A stretch of 64,000 nucleotides of DNA, taken from assembly GCF_051401765.1 (NCBI RefSeq), contig NW_027480438.1:4402001-4466000 (forward strand). The letters are read 5' to 3'. How positions within the stretch are numbered: the first letter of the stretch is position 1; the number at the start of each line of letters is the position of its first letter. Made by a program: the position numbers and the translations under genes. The notes beneath the pieces were generated by a model. It had not been told where the DNA came from, did no database searches, and saw only the letters and a list, made by a program, of their open reading frames with translations. The DNA comes from Calliopsis andreniformis. Its lineage: Eukaryota > Arthropoda > Insecta > Hymenoptera > Andrenidae. Positions 1-13,510 of this stretch are shown in pieces.

Positions 1-1387
1 AATCTGCAATCTTCAAATCCCTATCCACAAACATCAATTCTCATCACTCAACCCTCAACACTCAGTCCCCAATCCTCAATCTTCAATCCTCAATACTCAA
101 TCTTCAATCCTAAATCCTCAACCCTCAATCCTCAGTCCTCAAACCTCAATTCTGAATCCTCGATCCTGAATCCTCAATCTCCAGCCCTCAGTCCTGAACA
201 ATCAGGAGACAATTCTCAATCCTCAATAGAATATCCTCAATTCACAGTTTTCAATACTCAATACTCAATCTGCAATCTTCAAATCTCTATCCACAAACAT
301 CAATTCTCGTCACTCAACACTCAGCACTCAGTCCTCAATGTTCAATCCTGAATCCTCAATCCTCAATCTTCAATCCTCAATACTTAATCTTAAATCCTCA
401 ATCCACAACCTTCAATACCCAATCCTCAATCTTCAATCCTCAATCCTCAATCCTCAATCCTCAATCCTCAATCCTCAACCCTCAATCCTCAATCCTCAAT
501 CCTCAATCCTCAACCCTCAATCGTCAGTCTTCAAACCTCAATATTCAATCTTCAATCGTCAATCCTCAATCCTCATTCCTCAATCCTCAATCCTCAGACC
601 TCAAACATCAATACCCAACCCTCAGTCCTCGTCCTCAATCCGCAACACTCAATCCTCAATCCTCAATCTTCAATCATCAATATTCAATCTTCAATACTCA
701 ATCCTCAATCCTCAATCCTCAATCCTCAATCCTCAATCCTCAATGTTCAATCCTCGATACCCAATCCTCAATCTTCAATCCTCAATCCTCAATCCTCAAT
801 CCTCAATCCTCAATCCTCAATCCTCAGTCCTCAAACCACAATCCTGAATCCTCAATCCTGAATTCTCAATCTTCAGCCCTCAGTCCTCAACAATCAGATG
901 TCAATCCTCAATCCTCACTAGAATATCCTCAGTTCAGAGCTTTCCATACGCAATACTCAGTCTGCAATCTTCAAATCTCTATCCACAAACATCAATTCTC
1001 ATCACTCAACCCTCAACACTCAGTCCCCAATCCTCAATCTTCAATCCTCAATCCTCAACCCTCAATCCTCAATCCTCAATCTTCAATCCTCAATACTCAA
1101 TCTTCAATCCTCAATCCTCAATCCTCAATCCTCAGTCCTCAAACCTCAATTCTGAATCCTCGATCCTGAATCCTCAATCTCCAGCCCTCAGTCCTGAACA
1201 ATCAGGTGACAATCCTCAATCCTCAATAGAATATCCTCAATTCACAGTTTTCAATACTCAATACTCAACCTGCAATCTTCAAATCACTATCCACAAACAT
1301 CAATTCTCATCACTCAACCCTCAACACTCAGTCCTCAATGTTCAATCCTCAATCCTCAATTCTCAATCTTCAATCCTCAATACTCAA
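1..1387. repeat. Left-flank block, first copy of a 2.34-kb-offset duplication
   Basis: This block reappears from 2337. Shared private variants include CCTAAATCC near 110, CGATCCTGAATCC near 160, CAATCAGGAGAC near 190-210 and GTTCAATCCTGAATCC at about 339. The offset is 2336 bp at the start and about 2343 bp later, so the second copy gained one heptamer. The match stops where this copy reads TCTATAATCC (about 1388) and the other reads TCTTAAATCC. The block holds a K-type signature at 916 and several basic S signatures. Confidence 0.85.
916..1035. repeat. S signature, K subtype (representative copy; flank-specific)
   Basis: Landmarks CACTAGAATATCC, CAGTTCAGAGCTTTCC and ATACGCAATACTC. Copies start at 916, 2294, 3259, 5517, 9199, 49660, 51318, 55822 and 58827. 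Those at 5517, 51318 and 55822 read CACTAGAATAACC; the last two also read CAGAGATTTCC. None occurs between 9.3 and 49.6 kb. K therefore labels the older flanks on both sides of the core. A further flank form reads CCTAAGTTCGGAG (about 52847 and 57351). Confidence 0.88.
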
Positions 1388-2336
1388 TCTATAATCCTCA
1401 ATCCTCAATCCTCAATCTTCAATCCTCAATTCCCAATACTCAATCCTCAATCCTCAATCCTCAATCCTCAATCATCAATCCTCAGTCTTCAAACCTCAAT
1501 ACTCAATCTCCAATCCTCAATCCTCAATCCTCAATCCTCAATTCTCAATCCTCATCCTTCAATCCTCAATTCCCAATCCTCAATCTTCAATCCTCAATCC
1601 TCAATCCTCAATTCTCAATCCTCAATCCTCAGTCCTCAGTCCTTAAACCTCAATCCTCAACCCTCAGCCCTCATCCTCAATCCTCAATCCTCAATCCTCA
1701 ATCCTCAATCCTCAATCTTCAACCCTCAACACTCAGTCCTCAATGTTCAAACCTCAATCCTCAATTCTCAATCTGCAATCCTCAATACTCAATCTTCAAT
1801 CCTCAATCCTCAATACTCAATCCTCAATCCTCAATCCTCAATCCTCAATCATCAACCCTCAGTCTTCAATACTCAATCCTCAATCCTCAATCCTCAATAC
1901 TCAATCCTCAATCCTCAATCATCAATCCTCAATCTTCAATCCTCAATACTCAATCTTTAATCCTCAGTCCTCAATCCTCAATCTTCAATCTTCAATCCTC
2001 AACCCGCAATCCTCAATCCTCAATCCTCAATCCTCAGTCCTCATTCCGCAATATTCAATCCTCAATACTCAATCTTCAATCCTCAATCCTCAATCCTCAA
2101 CCCTCAGTCCGCATTCTTCAATCCTCAATAACCAATTCTCAATCTTCAATCCTCATTGCTCAATCCTCAATTCTCAATCCTCAATCCTCAATCCTCAATC
2201 CTCAGAACTCAAACCACAATCCTGAATCCTCAATCCTGAATCCTCAATCTTCAGCCCTCAGTCCTCAACAATCAGTTGTCAATCCTCAATCCTCACTAGA
2301 ATATCCTCAGTTCAGAGCTTTCCATACGCAGTACTC
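1388..2336. repeat. Left-flank block with A'-module, first copy of a 3.0-kb-offset duplication
   Basis: It matches sequence from about 4388 onward; homology already begins at 1321 versus 4321. The offset is 3000 bp and becomes 3007 bp by the A'-module (GTTCAAACC at 1745 versus 4752), a one-heptamer length change. The block ends with a K-type signature (CACTAGAATATCC at 2294). The A'-module differs from the core A-module by reading CTCAATTCTCAATC where the core reads CTCAATTCTGAACC. Confidence 0.8.
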
Positions 2337-3730
2337 AATCTGCAATCTTCAAATCCCTATCCACAAACATCAATTCTCATCACTCAACCCTCAACACTCA
2401 GTCCCCAATCCTCAATCTTCAATCCTCAATACTCAATCTTCAATCCTAAATCCTCAACCCTCAATCCTCAGTCCTCAAACCTCAATTCTGAATCCTCGAT
2501 CCTGAATCCTCAATCTCCAGCCCTCAGTCCTGAACAATCAGGAGACAATTCTCAATCCTCAATAGAATATCCTCAATTCACAGTTTTCAATACTCAATAC
2601 TCAATCTGCAATCTTCAAATCTCTATTCACAAACATCAATTCTCGTCACTCAACACTCAGCACTCAGTCCTCAATGTTCAATCCTGAATCCTCAATCCTC
2701 AATCTTCAATCCTCAATACTTAATCTTAAATCCTCAATCCACAACCTTCAATACCCAATCCTCAATCTTCAATCCTCAATCCTCAATCCTCAATCCTCAA
2801 TCCTCAATCCTCAACCCTCAATCCTCAATCCTCAATCCTCAATCCTCAACCCTCAATCGTCAGTCTTCAAACCTCAATATTCAATCTTCAATCGTCAATC
2901 CTCAATCCTCAATCCTCAATCCTCAATCCTCAGACCTCAAACATCAATACCCAACCCTCAGTCCTCGTCCTCAATCCGCAACACTCAATCCTCAATCCTC
3001 AATCTTCAATCATCAATATTCAATCTTCAATACTCAATCCTCAATCCTCAATCCTCAATCCTCAATCCTCAATCCTCAATCCTCAATGTTCAATCCTCGA
3101 TACCCAATCCTCAATCTTCAATCCTCAATCCTCAATCCTCAATCCTCAATCCTCAATCCTCAATCCTCAGTCCTCAAACCACAATCCTGAATCCTCAATC
3201 CTGAATCCTCAATCTTCAGCCTTCAGTCCTCAACAATCAGATGTCAATCCTCAATCCTCACTAGAATATCCTCAGTTCAGAGCTTTCCATACGCAATACT
3301 GAGTCTGCAATCTGCAAATCTCTATCCACAAACATCAATTCTCATCACTCAACCCTCAACACTCAGTCCCCAATCCTCAATCTTCAATACTCAATCCTCA
3401 ACCCTCAATCCTCAATCCTCAATCTTCAATCCTCAATACTCAATCTTCAATCCTCAATCATCAATCCTCAATCCTCAGTCCTCAAACCTCAATTCTGAAT
3501 CCTCGATCCTCAATCCTCAATCTCCAGCCCTCAGTCCTGAACAATCAGGTGACAATCCTCAATCCTCAATAGAATATCCTCAATTCACAGTTTTCAATAC
3601 TCAATACTCAATCTGCAATCTTCAAATCTCTATCCACAGACATCAATTCTCATCACACAACACTCAACACTCAGTCCTCAATGTTCAATCCTCAATCCTC
3701 AATTCTCAATCTTCAATCCTCAATACTCAA
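2337..3730. repeat. Left-flank block, second copy of the 2.34-kb-offset duplication
   Basis: This is the copy of 1-1387. Small differences mark independent decay: the signature near 3301 reads GAGTCTGCAATCTGC where the first copy has CAGTCTGCAATCTTC, and one hydration of a later signature reads CCACAGACATC (about 3640). A K-type signature lies at 3259. Blocks 1 and 2 together with the following block suggest two overlapping unequal exchanges with different offsets. Confidence 0.83.
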
Positions 3731-4320
3731 TCTTAAATCCTCAATCCTCAACCCTGAATACCCAATCCTCAATCTTCAATCCTCAATCCTCAATCCTCAA
3801 TTCTCAATCCTCAATCCTCAACCCTCAATCCTCAATCCTCAATCCTCAATTCTCAACCCTCAATCGTCAGTCTTCAAACCTCAATATTCAATCTTCAATC
3901 CTCAATCCTCAATCCTCAATCCTCAATCCTCATCCTTCATTCCTCAATACCCAATCCTCAATCTTCAATCCTCAATCCTCAGTCCTCAAATCTCAATCCT
4001 CAATCCTCAGTCCTCAGTCCTTAAACCTCAATCCTCAGCCCTCAGCCCTCATTCTCAATCCTCAATCCTCAATCCTCAATCCTCAATCTTCAATCCTCAA
4101 TACTCAATCTTCAATCCTCAATCCTCAATCCTCAGTCCTCAAACCTCAATTCTGAATCCTCAATCCTGAATCCTCAATCTTCAGCCCTCAGTCCTCAACA
4201 ATCAGGTGACAATCCTCAATCCTTAATAGAATATCCTCAATTCACAGGTTTCAATACTCAATACTCAATCTGCAATCTTCAAATCACTATCCACAAACAT
4301 CAATTCTCATCACTCAACCC
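3731..4320. repeat. Left-flank linker between two duplications
   Basis: Heptamer array with mostly TCAATCC, TCAATTC and TCAACCC units and the slipped stretch CATCCTTCATTCCTC near 3930. A similar arrangement (TCTTAAATCC, then CCCTGAATACCC or CCCTCAATACCC, then the CATCCTTCATTCC slip) recurs near 59300-59520, so the block has a relative in the right flank. It ends in a basic S signature with the CAGGTGACAATCC form. No gene or other element is seen. Confidence 0.75.
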
Positions 4321-5580
4321 TCAACACTCAGTCCTCAATGTTCAATCCTCAGTCCTCAATTCTCAATCTTCAATCCTCAATACTCAATCTATAATCCTCA
4401 ATCCTCAATCCTCAATCTTCAATCCTCAATCCCCAATACTCAATCCTCAATCCTCAATCCTCAATCCTCAATCATCAATCCTCAGTCTTCAAACCTCAAT
4501 ACTCAATCTCCAATCCTCAATCCTCAATCCTCAATCCTCAATTCTCAATCCTCATCCTTCAATCCTCAATTCCCAATCCTCAATCTTCAATCCTCAATCA
4601 TCAATCCTCAATTCTCAATCCTCAATCCTCAGTCCTCAGTCCTTAAACCTCAATCCTCAACCCTTAGTCCTCATCCTCAATCCTCAATCCTCAATCCTCA
4701 ATCCTCAATCCTCAATCCTCAATCTTCAACCCTCAACACTCAGTCCTCAATGTTCAAACCTCAATCCTCAATTCTCAATCTTCAATTCTCAATACTCAAT
4801 CTTCAATCCTCATTCCTCAATCCTCAATCCTCAATCCTCAATCCTCAATCCTCAATCATCAATCCTCAATCTTCAATACTCAATCCTCAATCCTCAATCC
4901 TCAATACTCAATCCTCAATCCTCAATCATCAATCCTCAATCTTCAATCCTCAATACTCAATCTTTAATCCTCAGTCCTCAATCCTCAATCTTCAGTCTTC
5001 AATCCTCAACCCGCAATCCTCAATCCCCAATCCTCAATCCTCAGTCCTCAATCCGCAATATTCAATCCTCAATACTCAATCTTCAATCCTCAATCCTCAA
5101 TCCTCAACCCTCAGTCCTCATTCTTCAATCCTCAATAACCAATCCTCAATCTTCAATCCTCATTCCTCAATCCTCAATTCTCAATCCTCAATCCTCAATC
5201 CTCAGACCTCAAACATAAATACTCAACCCTCAGTCCTCGTCGTCAATCCGCAACACTCAATCCTCAATCCTCAATCTTCAATCATCAATATTCAATCTTC
5301 AGTACTCAATCCTCAATCCTCAATCCTCAATCCTCAATCCTCAATGTTCAATCCTCGATACCCAATCCTCAATCTTCAATCCTCAATCCTCAATCCTCAA
5401 TCCTCAATCCTCAATCCTCAATCCTCAGTCCTCATACCACAATCCTGAATCCTCAATCCTGAATCCTCAATTTTCAGCCCTCAGTTCTCAACAATCAGTT
5501 GTCAATCCTCAATCCTCACTAGAATAACCTCAGTTCAGAGCTTTCCATACGCAGTACTCAATCTGCAATCTTCAAATCCC
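4321..5580. repeat. Left-flank block, second copy of the 3.0-kb-offset duplication with an insertion
   Basis: It matches 1321-2336. The K-type signatures are 3223 bp apart (2294 versus 5517) while the A'-modules are 3007 bp apart, so this copy carries about 216 bp more. The extra part (about 5200-5440) is a G-type stretch with GTTCAATCCTCGATACCC near 5345. The K signature here reads CACTAGAATAACC, a one-base variant shared with right-flank copies at 51318 and 55822. Confidence 0.8.
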
Positions 5581-6685
5581 TATTCACAAACATCAATTCC
5601 CATCACTCAACCCTCAACACTCAGTCCCCAATCCTCAATCTGCAATCCTCAATCCTCAACCTTCAATCCTCAATCCTCAATCTTCAATCCTCAGTACTCA
5701 ATCTTCAATCCTCAATCCTCAATCCTCAATCCTCAATCCTCATCCTTCATTCCTCAATACCCAATCCTCAATCTTCAATCCTCAATCCTCAATCCTCAAT
5801 TCTCAATCCTCAACCCTCAGTCCTCAGACCTTAAACCTCAATCCTCAGCACTCAGCCCTCATCCTCAATCCTCAATCCTCAATCCTCAATCCTCAACCTT
5901 CAATCCTCAATCCTCAATCCTCAGTCCTCAAACCTCAATTCTGAATCCTCAATCGTGAATCCTCAATCTTCAGCCCTCAGTCCTCAACATTCAGGTGACA
6001 ATCCTCAATCCTCAATAGAATATCCTCTATTCACAGTTTTCAATACTCAATACTCAATCTGCAATCTTCAAATCACTATCCACAAAAATCAATTTTCATC
6101 ACTCAACCCTCAACACTCAGTCCTCAATGTTCAATCCTCAATCCTCAATTCTCAATCTTCAATCCTCAATACTCGATCTATAATCCTCAATCCTCAATCC
6201 TCAATCTTCAATCCCCAATCCTCAATCTTCAATCCTCAATCCTCAATCCTCAATCCTCAATCCTCAATCCTCAATCTTCAATCCTCTACACTCAATCATC
6301 AATCTTCAATCCTCAATACTCAACCTTCAATCCTCAAAGCTCAATCCTCAACATTCAATCCTCAATACTCAATCTCCAATCGTCAATCCTCAGTCCTCAT
6401 CCTCAATCCTCAATACTCAATCCTCAATCCTCAATCTTCAATCCTCAATACTCAATATTCAACCCTCAATCCTCAATCCTCAGACCTCAAACCTCAATTC
6501 TGAATCCTCAATCCTGAATCCTCAATCTTCAGCCCTCAGTCCTCAACAATCAGGTGACAATCCTCAATCCTCAATAGAATATCCTCAATTCGCAGCTTTC
6601 GATACACAATACTCAATCTGCAATCTTCAAATCTCTATCCACAAACATCAATTCTCATCACTCAACCCTCAACACTCAGTCCTCA
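5581..6685. repeat. End of left flank and first core-type signature
   Basis: Mosaic heptamer sequence. It contains a CATCCTTCATTCCTC slip near 5740, an E-like stretch (CCTCTACACTCAATCATC near 6286 and CAAAGCTCAATCC near 6337) and the first F-type signature, recognised by TTCGCAGCTTTCGATAC at about 6589. This is where modules of the regular core first appear. Confidence 0.75.
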
Positions 6686-9600
6686 ATGTTCAATTCTCAA
6701 TCCTCAATCCTCAACCCTCAATCCTCAATCCTCAATCCTCAATCCTCAATCCTCAACCCTCAATCGTCAGTCTTCACACCTCAATATTCAATCTTCAATC
6801 CTCAATCCTCAATCCCGAATCCTCAATCTTCAGACCTCAGTCCTCAACAATCAGTTGTCAATTCTCAATACTCAATAGAATATCATCAACTCACAGTTTT
6901 CAATACTCAATACTGATCTGTAATCTTTAAATCTCTATCCACAAACATCAATTCTCATCACTCAAACCTCAACACTCAGTCCCCAATCCTCAATCATCAA
7001 TCCTCAATCCTCAATCCTCAATTCTTAATCCTCAATACTCAATGCTCAATCGTTAATCCTCAATCCCCAATCCTTAATTTTCAATCCTCAATCCTCAATC
7101 CTCAATCCACAATCCTCAATATTCAATCCTCAATACTCAATCTTGCATCCTCAATCCGCAATCCTCAATCCTTAATCCTCAATCCTCAATCCTCTATCCT
7201 CAATCTTGAATCCTCAATACTCAATCTTCAATCCCCAATCCTCAATCTTCAATCCTCAATCCTCAATCCTCAATCCTCAATCCTCAATCCTCAATGTTCA
7301 ATCCTCAACAGTCAATCATCAATCTTCAATCCTCAATACTCAATCTTCAATCCTCAATGCTCAATCCTCAACCTTCAATCCTCAATACTCAATCTTCAAT
7401 CGTCAATCCTCAGTCCTCATCCTCAATCCTCAATCCTCAATCCTCAATCCACAATCCTCAATATTCAATCCTCAATCCTCAATCCCCAATTCTCAGTCCT
7501 CAATCCTCAATCCTCAGACCTCAAACATCAATCCCCAACCGTCAGTCCTCGTCCTCAATCCTCAACACTCAATCCTAAATCCTCAATCTTCAATCGTCAA
7601 TACTAAATCTTCAATCCTCAATCTTCAATCTTCAATCCTCAATCCTCAATCCTCAATATTCAACACACAACCCTCAACCATCAATCCTCAATACTCAACC
7701 ATCAATACTCAATTCTCAATACTCAATAGCATATCCTGAATTCTCATGGTTCAATACTCAATCCACAAATTCAATAATCAAATCTCAATCCTCAAACATC
7801 AATCCTCAACACTCAATACTTAACACTCAATCCTCAGTCCTCAAACCTCAATCCCGAATCCTCAATCCTGAATCCTCAATCTTCAGCCCTCAGTCCTCAA
7901 CAATCAATTGTCAATCCTCAATCCTCAATAGAATATCCTCAATTCACAGTTTTCAATACTCAAACCCCATTCTTCAATCTTCAAATCTCAATCCACAAAC
8001 ATCAATTCCCATCACTCAACCCTCAACACTAAGTCCTCAATATTCTATCCACAGTCCTCAATCCTCAATCTTCAATCCTCAATCCTCAATCCTCAATCGT
8101 CATTACTCAATCCTCAATCGTCAATCCTCAATCCCCAATCCTCAATCTTCAATCCTCAATCCTCAATCCTCAATCCTCAATAGTCAATCTTCAATCCTCA
8201 ATACTCAATCTTCAATCCTCAATCATCAATCCTCAGTCCTCAATCCTCAATCGTCAATCCTCAATCCTCAATCCTCATTTCTCAATCCTCAATCCTCATT
8301 CCTCAATCTTCAATCCTCAATACTCAATCCACAATCCTCAATATTCAATCCTCAATACTCAATCTTCAATCCACAATCCGCAATCCTCAATCCTCAATCC
8401 TCAATCTTCAATCCTCAATCCTCAATCTTGAATACTCAATACTCAATCTTCAATCCCCAATCCTCAATCTTCAATCCTCAATCCTCAATCCTCAATCCTC
8501 AATCCTCAATCCTCAATCTTCAATCCTCTACACTCAATCATCAATCTTCAATCCTCAATACTCAACCTTCAATCCTCAAAGCTCAATCCTCAACATTCAA
8601 TCCTCAATACTCAATCTTCAATCGTCAATCCTCAGTCCTCATCCTCAATCCTCAATCCTCAATCCTCAATCCTCAATCTTCTATCCTCAATACTCAATAT
8701 TCAATCCTCAATCCTCAATTCTCAGTCCTCAAACCTCAATTCTGAATCCTCAATCCTGAATCCTCAATCTTCAGCCCTCAGTCCTCAACAATCAGGTGAC
8801 AATCCTCAATCCTCAATAGAATATCCTCAATTCGCAGCTTTCGATACACAATACTCAATCTGCAACCTTCAAATCTCTATCCACAAACATCAATTCTCAT
8901 CACTCAACCCTCAACACTCAGTCCTCAATGTTCAATCCTCAATCATCAATCCTCAATCTTCAATCGTCAATATTCAATCTTCAATACTCAATCCTCAATC
9001 CTCAATCCTCAATCCTCAATCCTCAATGTTCAATCCTCGATACCCAGTCCTCAACCTTCAATCCTCAATCCTCAATCCTCAATCCTCAATCCTCAATCCT
9101 CAATCCTCAGTCCTCAAACCACAATCCTGAATCCTCAATCCTGAATCCTCAATCTTCAGCCCTGAGTCCTCAACAATCAGATGTCAATCCTCAATCCTCA
9201 CTAGAATATCCTCAGTTCAGAGCTTTCCATACGCAATACTCAGTCTGCAATCTTCAAATCTCTATCCACAAACATCAATTCTCATCACTCAACCCTCAAC
9301 ACTCAGTCCTCAATGTTTAGTCCTCAATCCTCAATTCTCAATCTTCAATCCTCAATACTCAATCTATAATCCTCAATCCTCAATCCTCAATATTCAATCC
9401 TAAATCCTCAGTTCTCAATCTTCAATCCTTAATACTCAATATTAAATCCTCAATTCTCAATCCTCAATACCCAATTCTCAATCTTCAATCCTCAATCCTC
9501 AATCCTCAATTCTCAGTCCTCAATCCTCAACCCTCAATCCTCAATCCTCAATCCTCAATCCTCAATCCTCAACCCTCAATCGTCAGTCTTCACATCTCAA

Positions 9601-10894
9601 TGTTCAATCTTCAATCCTCAATCCTCAATCCTGAATCCTCAATCTTCAGACCTCAGTCCTCAACAATCAGCTGTCAATTCTCAATACTCAATAGAATATC
9701 ATCAATTCACAGTTTTCAATACTCAATACTCAATCTGCAATCTTCAAATCACTATCCACAAACATCAATTCTCATCACTCAACCCTCAACACTCAGTCCT
9801 CAATGTTCAATCCTCAATCCTCAATTCTCAATCTTCAATCCTCAATACTCAATCTTAAATCCTCAATCCTCAACCCTCAATACCCAATCCTCAATCTTCA
9901 ATCCTCAATCCTCAATCCTCAATTCTCAATCCTCAATCCTCAACCCTCAATCCTCAATCCTCAATCCTCAGTCCTCAAACCTCAATTCTGAATCCTCAAT
10001 CCTGAATCCTCAATCTTCAGCCCTCAGTCCTCAACAATCAGGTGACAATCCTCAATCCTTAATAGAATATCCTCAATTCACAGTAATCAATACTCCATAC
10101 TCAATCTGCAATCTTCAAATCACTATCCACAAACATCAATTCTCATCACTCAACCCTCAACACTCAGTCCTCAATGTTCAATCCTCAATCCTCAATTCTC
10201 AATCTTCAATCCTCAATACTCAATCTATAATCCTCAATCCTCAATCCTCAATCTTCAATCCTAAATCCTCAATTCTCAATCTTCAATCCTTAATACTCAA
10301 TATTAAATCCTCAATTCTCAATCCTCAATACCCAATTCTCAACCTTCAATCCTCAATCCTCAATCCTCAATTCTCAATCCTCAATCCTCAACCCTCAATC
10401 CTCAATCCTCAATCCTCAATCCTCAATCCTCAACCCTCAATCGTCAGTCTTCACACCTCAATGTTCAATCCTCAATCCTCAATCCTCAATCCTGAATCCT
10501 CAATCTTCAGACCTCAGTCCTCAACAATCAGCTGTCAATTCTCAATACTCAATAGAATATCATCAATTCACAGTTTTCAATACTCAATACTGAATCTGTA
10601 ATCTTTAAATCTCTATCCACAAACATCAATTCTCATCACTCAAACCTCAACACTCAGTCCCCAATCCTCAATCATCAATCCTCAATCCTCAATCCTCAAT
10701 CCTCAATCCTCAATCTTCAATCCTCAATACTCAATCATCAATCCTCAAACCTCAATCCTCAATCCTCAATCCTCAACCCTCAATCCTCAGTCTTCAAACC
10801 TCAATACTCAATATCCAATCCTCAATCCTCAATCCTCAATCCTCAATCTTCAATCCTCAATCCTCAATCTTCAACCCTCAACACTCAGTCCTCA
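6686..10894. repeat. Transition block: core modules with one K-type signature
   Basis: Module order by landmark: J-like signature (6878), C (7294), D (7743), E (8428), F (8831), a short G (about 8928-9110), K (9199), J (9694), H (10081), I (about 10230) and J (10555). C to the next C at 11371 is 4077 bp. This is the only place left of 49 kb where a K signature sits next to core modules; the same G-then-K junction, including the private variant CCCTGAGTCC, recurs at about 49621. The block may resemble the ancestor from which the K-less 3.87-kb unit arose; that is inference. Confidence 0.75.
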
Positions 10895-13229
10895 ATGTTC
10901 AAACCTCAATCCTCAATTCTGAACCTTCAATCCACAATACTCAATCTTCAATCATCAATCCTCAATACTCAATCCTCAATCCCCAATCCTCAATCCTCAG
11001 TCATCAAACCTCAATCTTCAATACTCAATCCTCAATCCTCAATCCTTAATACTCAATCCTCAATCCTCAATCATCAATCCTCAATCTTCAATCCTCAATT
11101 CTCAATCTTTAATCCTCAGTCCTCAATCCTCAATCTTCAATCTTCAATCTTCAATCCTCGACCCGCAATCCTCAATCCTCAATCCTCAATCCTCAGTCCT
11201 CAATCCGCAATATTCAATCCTCAATACTCAATCTTCAATCCTCAATCCTCAATCCTCAATCCTCAATCCTCTATCCTCAATCTTGAATCCTCAATACTCA
11301 ATCTTCAATCCCCAATCCTCAATCTTCAATCCTCAATCCTCAATCCTCAATCCTCAATCCTCAATCCTCAATGTTCAATCCTCAACAGTCAATCATCAAT
11401 CTTCAATCCTCAATACTCAATCTTCAATCCTCAATGCTCAATCCTCAACCTTCAATCCTCAATACTCAATCTTCAATCGTCAATCCTCAATCCTCAATCC
11501 TCATTCTACAATCCTCAATACCCAATCCTCAATCTTCAATCCTCAATCCTCAATCCCCAATTCTCAATCCTCAATCCTCAATCCTCAGACCTCAAGCATC
11601 AATCCTCAACCGTCAGTCCTCGTCCTCAATCCTCAACACTGAATCCTAAATCCTCAATCTTCAATCGTCAATACTAAATCTTCAATCCTCAATCTTCAGT
11701 CCTCAATCCTCAATCCTCAATCCTCAATATTCAACACACAACCCTCAACCATCAATCCTCAATACTCAACCATCAATACTCAATTCTCAATACTCAATAG
11801 AATATCCTGAATTCTCATGGTTCAACACTCAATCCACAAATTCAATAATCAAATCTCAATCCTCAAACATCAATCCTCAACACTCAATACTCAACACTCA
11901 ATCCTCTGTCCTCAAACCTCAATCCCGAACCCTCAATCCTGAATCCTCAATCTTCAGCACTCAGTCCTCAACAATCAATTGTCAATCCTCAATCCTCAAT
12001 AGAATATCCTCAATTCACAGTTTTCAATACTCAATCCCCATTCTTCAATCTTCAAATCTCAATCCACAAACATCAATTCCCATCACTCAACCCTCAACAC
12101 TAAGTCCTCAATATTCAATCCACAGTCCTCAATCCTCAATCTTCAATCCTCAATCCTCAATCCTCAATCGTCATTACTCAATCCTCAATCGTCAATCCTC
12201 AATCCCCAATCCTCAATCTTCAATCCTCAATCCTCAATCCTGAATCCTCAATAGTCAATCTTCAATCCTCGATACTCAATCTTCAATCCTCAATCATCAA
12301 TCCTCAGTCCTCAATCCTCAATCGTCAATCCTCAATCCTCAATCCTCAATTCTCAATCCTCAATCCTCATTCCTCAATCTTCAATCCTCAATACTCAATC
12401 CACAATCCTCAATATTCAATCCTCAATACTCAATCTTCAATCCACAATCCGCAATCCTCAATCCTCAATCCTCAATCCTCAATCCTCAATCCTCAATCTT
12501 GAATCCTCAATACTCAATCTTCAATCCCCAATCCTCAATCTTCAATCCTCAATCCTCAATCCTCAATCCTCAATCCTCAATCCTCAATCTTCAATCCTCT
12601 ACACTCAATCATCAATCTTCAATCCTCAATACTCAACCTTCAATCCTCAAAGCTCAATCATCAACATTCAATCCTCAATACTCAATCTTCAATCGTCAAT
12701 CCTCAGTCCTCATCCTCAATCCTCAATCCTCAATCCTCAATCCTCAATCTTCAATCATCAATACTCAATATTCAATCCTCAATCCTCAATCCTCAGACCT
12801 CAAACCTCAATTCTGAATCCTCAATCCTGAATCCTCAATCTTCAGACCTCAGTCCTCAACAATCAGCTGTCAATTCTCAATACTCAATAGAATATCATCA
12901 ATTCACAGTTTTCAATACTCAATACTGAATCTGTAATCTTTAAATCTCTATCCACAAACATCAATTCTCATCACTCAAACCTCAACACTCAGTCCCCAAT
13001 CCTCAATCATCAATCCTCAATCCTCAATCCTCAATCCTCAATCCTCAATCTTCAATCCTCAATACTCAATCATCAATCCTCAAACCTCAATCCTCAATCC
13101 TCAATCCTCAACCCTCAATCCTCAGTCTTCAAACCTCAATACTCAATATCCAATCCTCAATCCTCAATCCTCAATCCTCAATCTTCAATCCTCAATCCTC
13201 AATCTTCAACCCTCAACACTCAGTCCTCA
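10895..13229. repeat. HOR unit 1, short (2,335 bp, lacks F-G-H-I)
   Basis: Starts at the A-module (GTTCAAACC after the ATG triplet at 10895). It has A, C (11371), D (11814) and E (12499), then passes directly into J (12890). The E-to-J join lies in the lead-in that precedes every signature (TTCTGAATCC ... CCTGAATCC, about 12808-12842), so it can be explained as exchange between the F and J signatures. D carries TTCAACACTCAATCC (11821), a variant shared only with the D-module at 31421. Confidence 0.85.
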
Positions 13230-13510
13230 ATGTTCAAACCTCAATCCTCAATTCTGAACCTTCAATCCACAATACTCAATCTTCAATCCTCAATCCTCAA
13301 TACTCAATCCTCAATCCCCAATCCTCAATCCTCAGTCATCAAACCTCAATCTTCAATACTCAATCCTCAATCCTCAATCCTTAATACTCAATCCTCAATC
13401 CTCAATCATCAATCCTCAATCTTCAATCCTCAATTCTCAATCTTTAATCCTCAGTCCTCAATCCTCAATCTTCAATCTTCAATCTTCAATCCTCGACCCG
13501 CAATCCTCAA
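13223..13510. repeat. A module (representative copy; start anchor of the HOR)
   Basis: Landmarks GTTCAAACCTCAATCC, CAATTCTGAACCTTC, CAGTCATCAAACC and CCTCGACCCGC. Starts are 10895, 13230, 17096, 20969, 24835, 26743, 32838, 36704, 40563, 42479, 53922, 58179 and 60628. The A' form without CTGAACC stands at 1743, 4750, 50607 and about 55628, all outside the core. In copies at 53922, 58179 and the end-flank form CAGTCATC reads CAATCATC. Confidence 0.87.

Noticed and set aside
10895..11677. The 260-codon frame repeated almost unchanged in seven HOR units as a possible conserved gene family
   Set aside because: Its conservation equals that of the surrounding non-frame sequence and comes from recent duplication of the whole unit. 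Overlapping frames in the same region are equally conserved.
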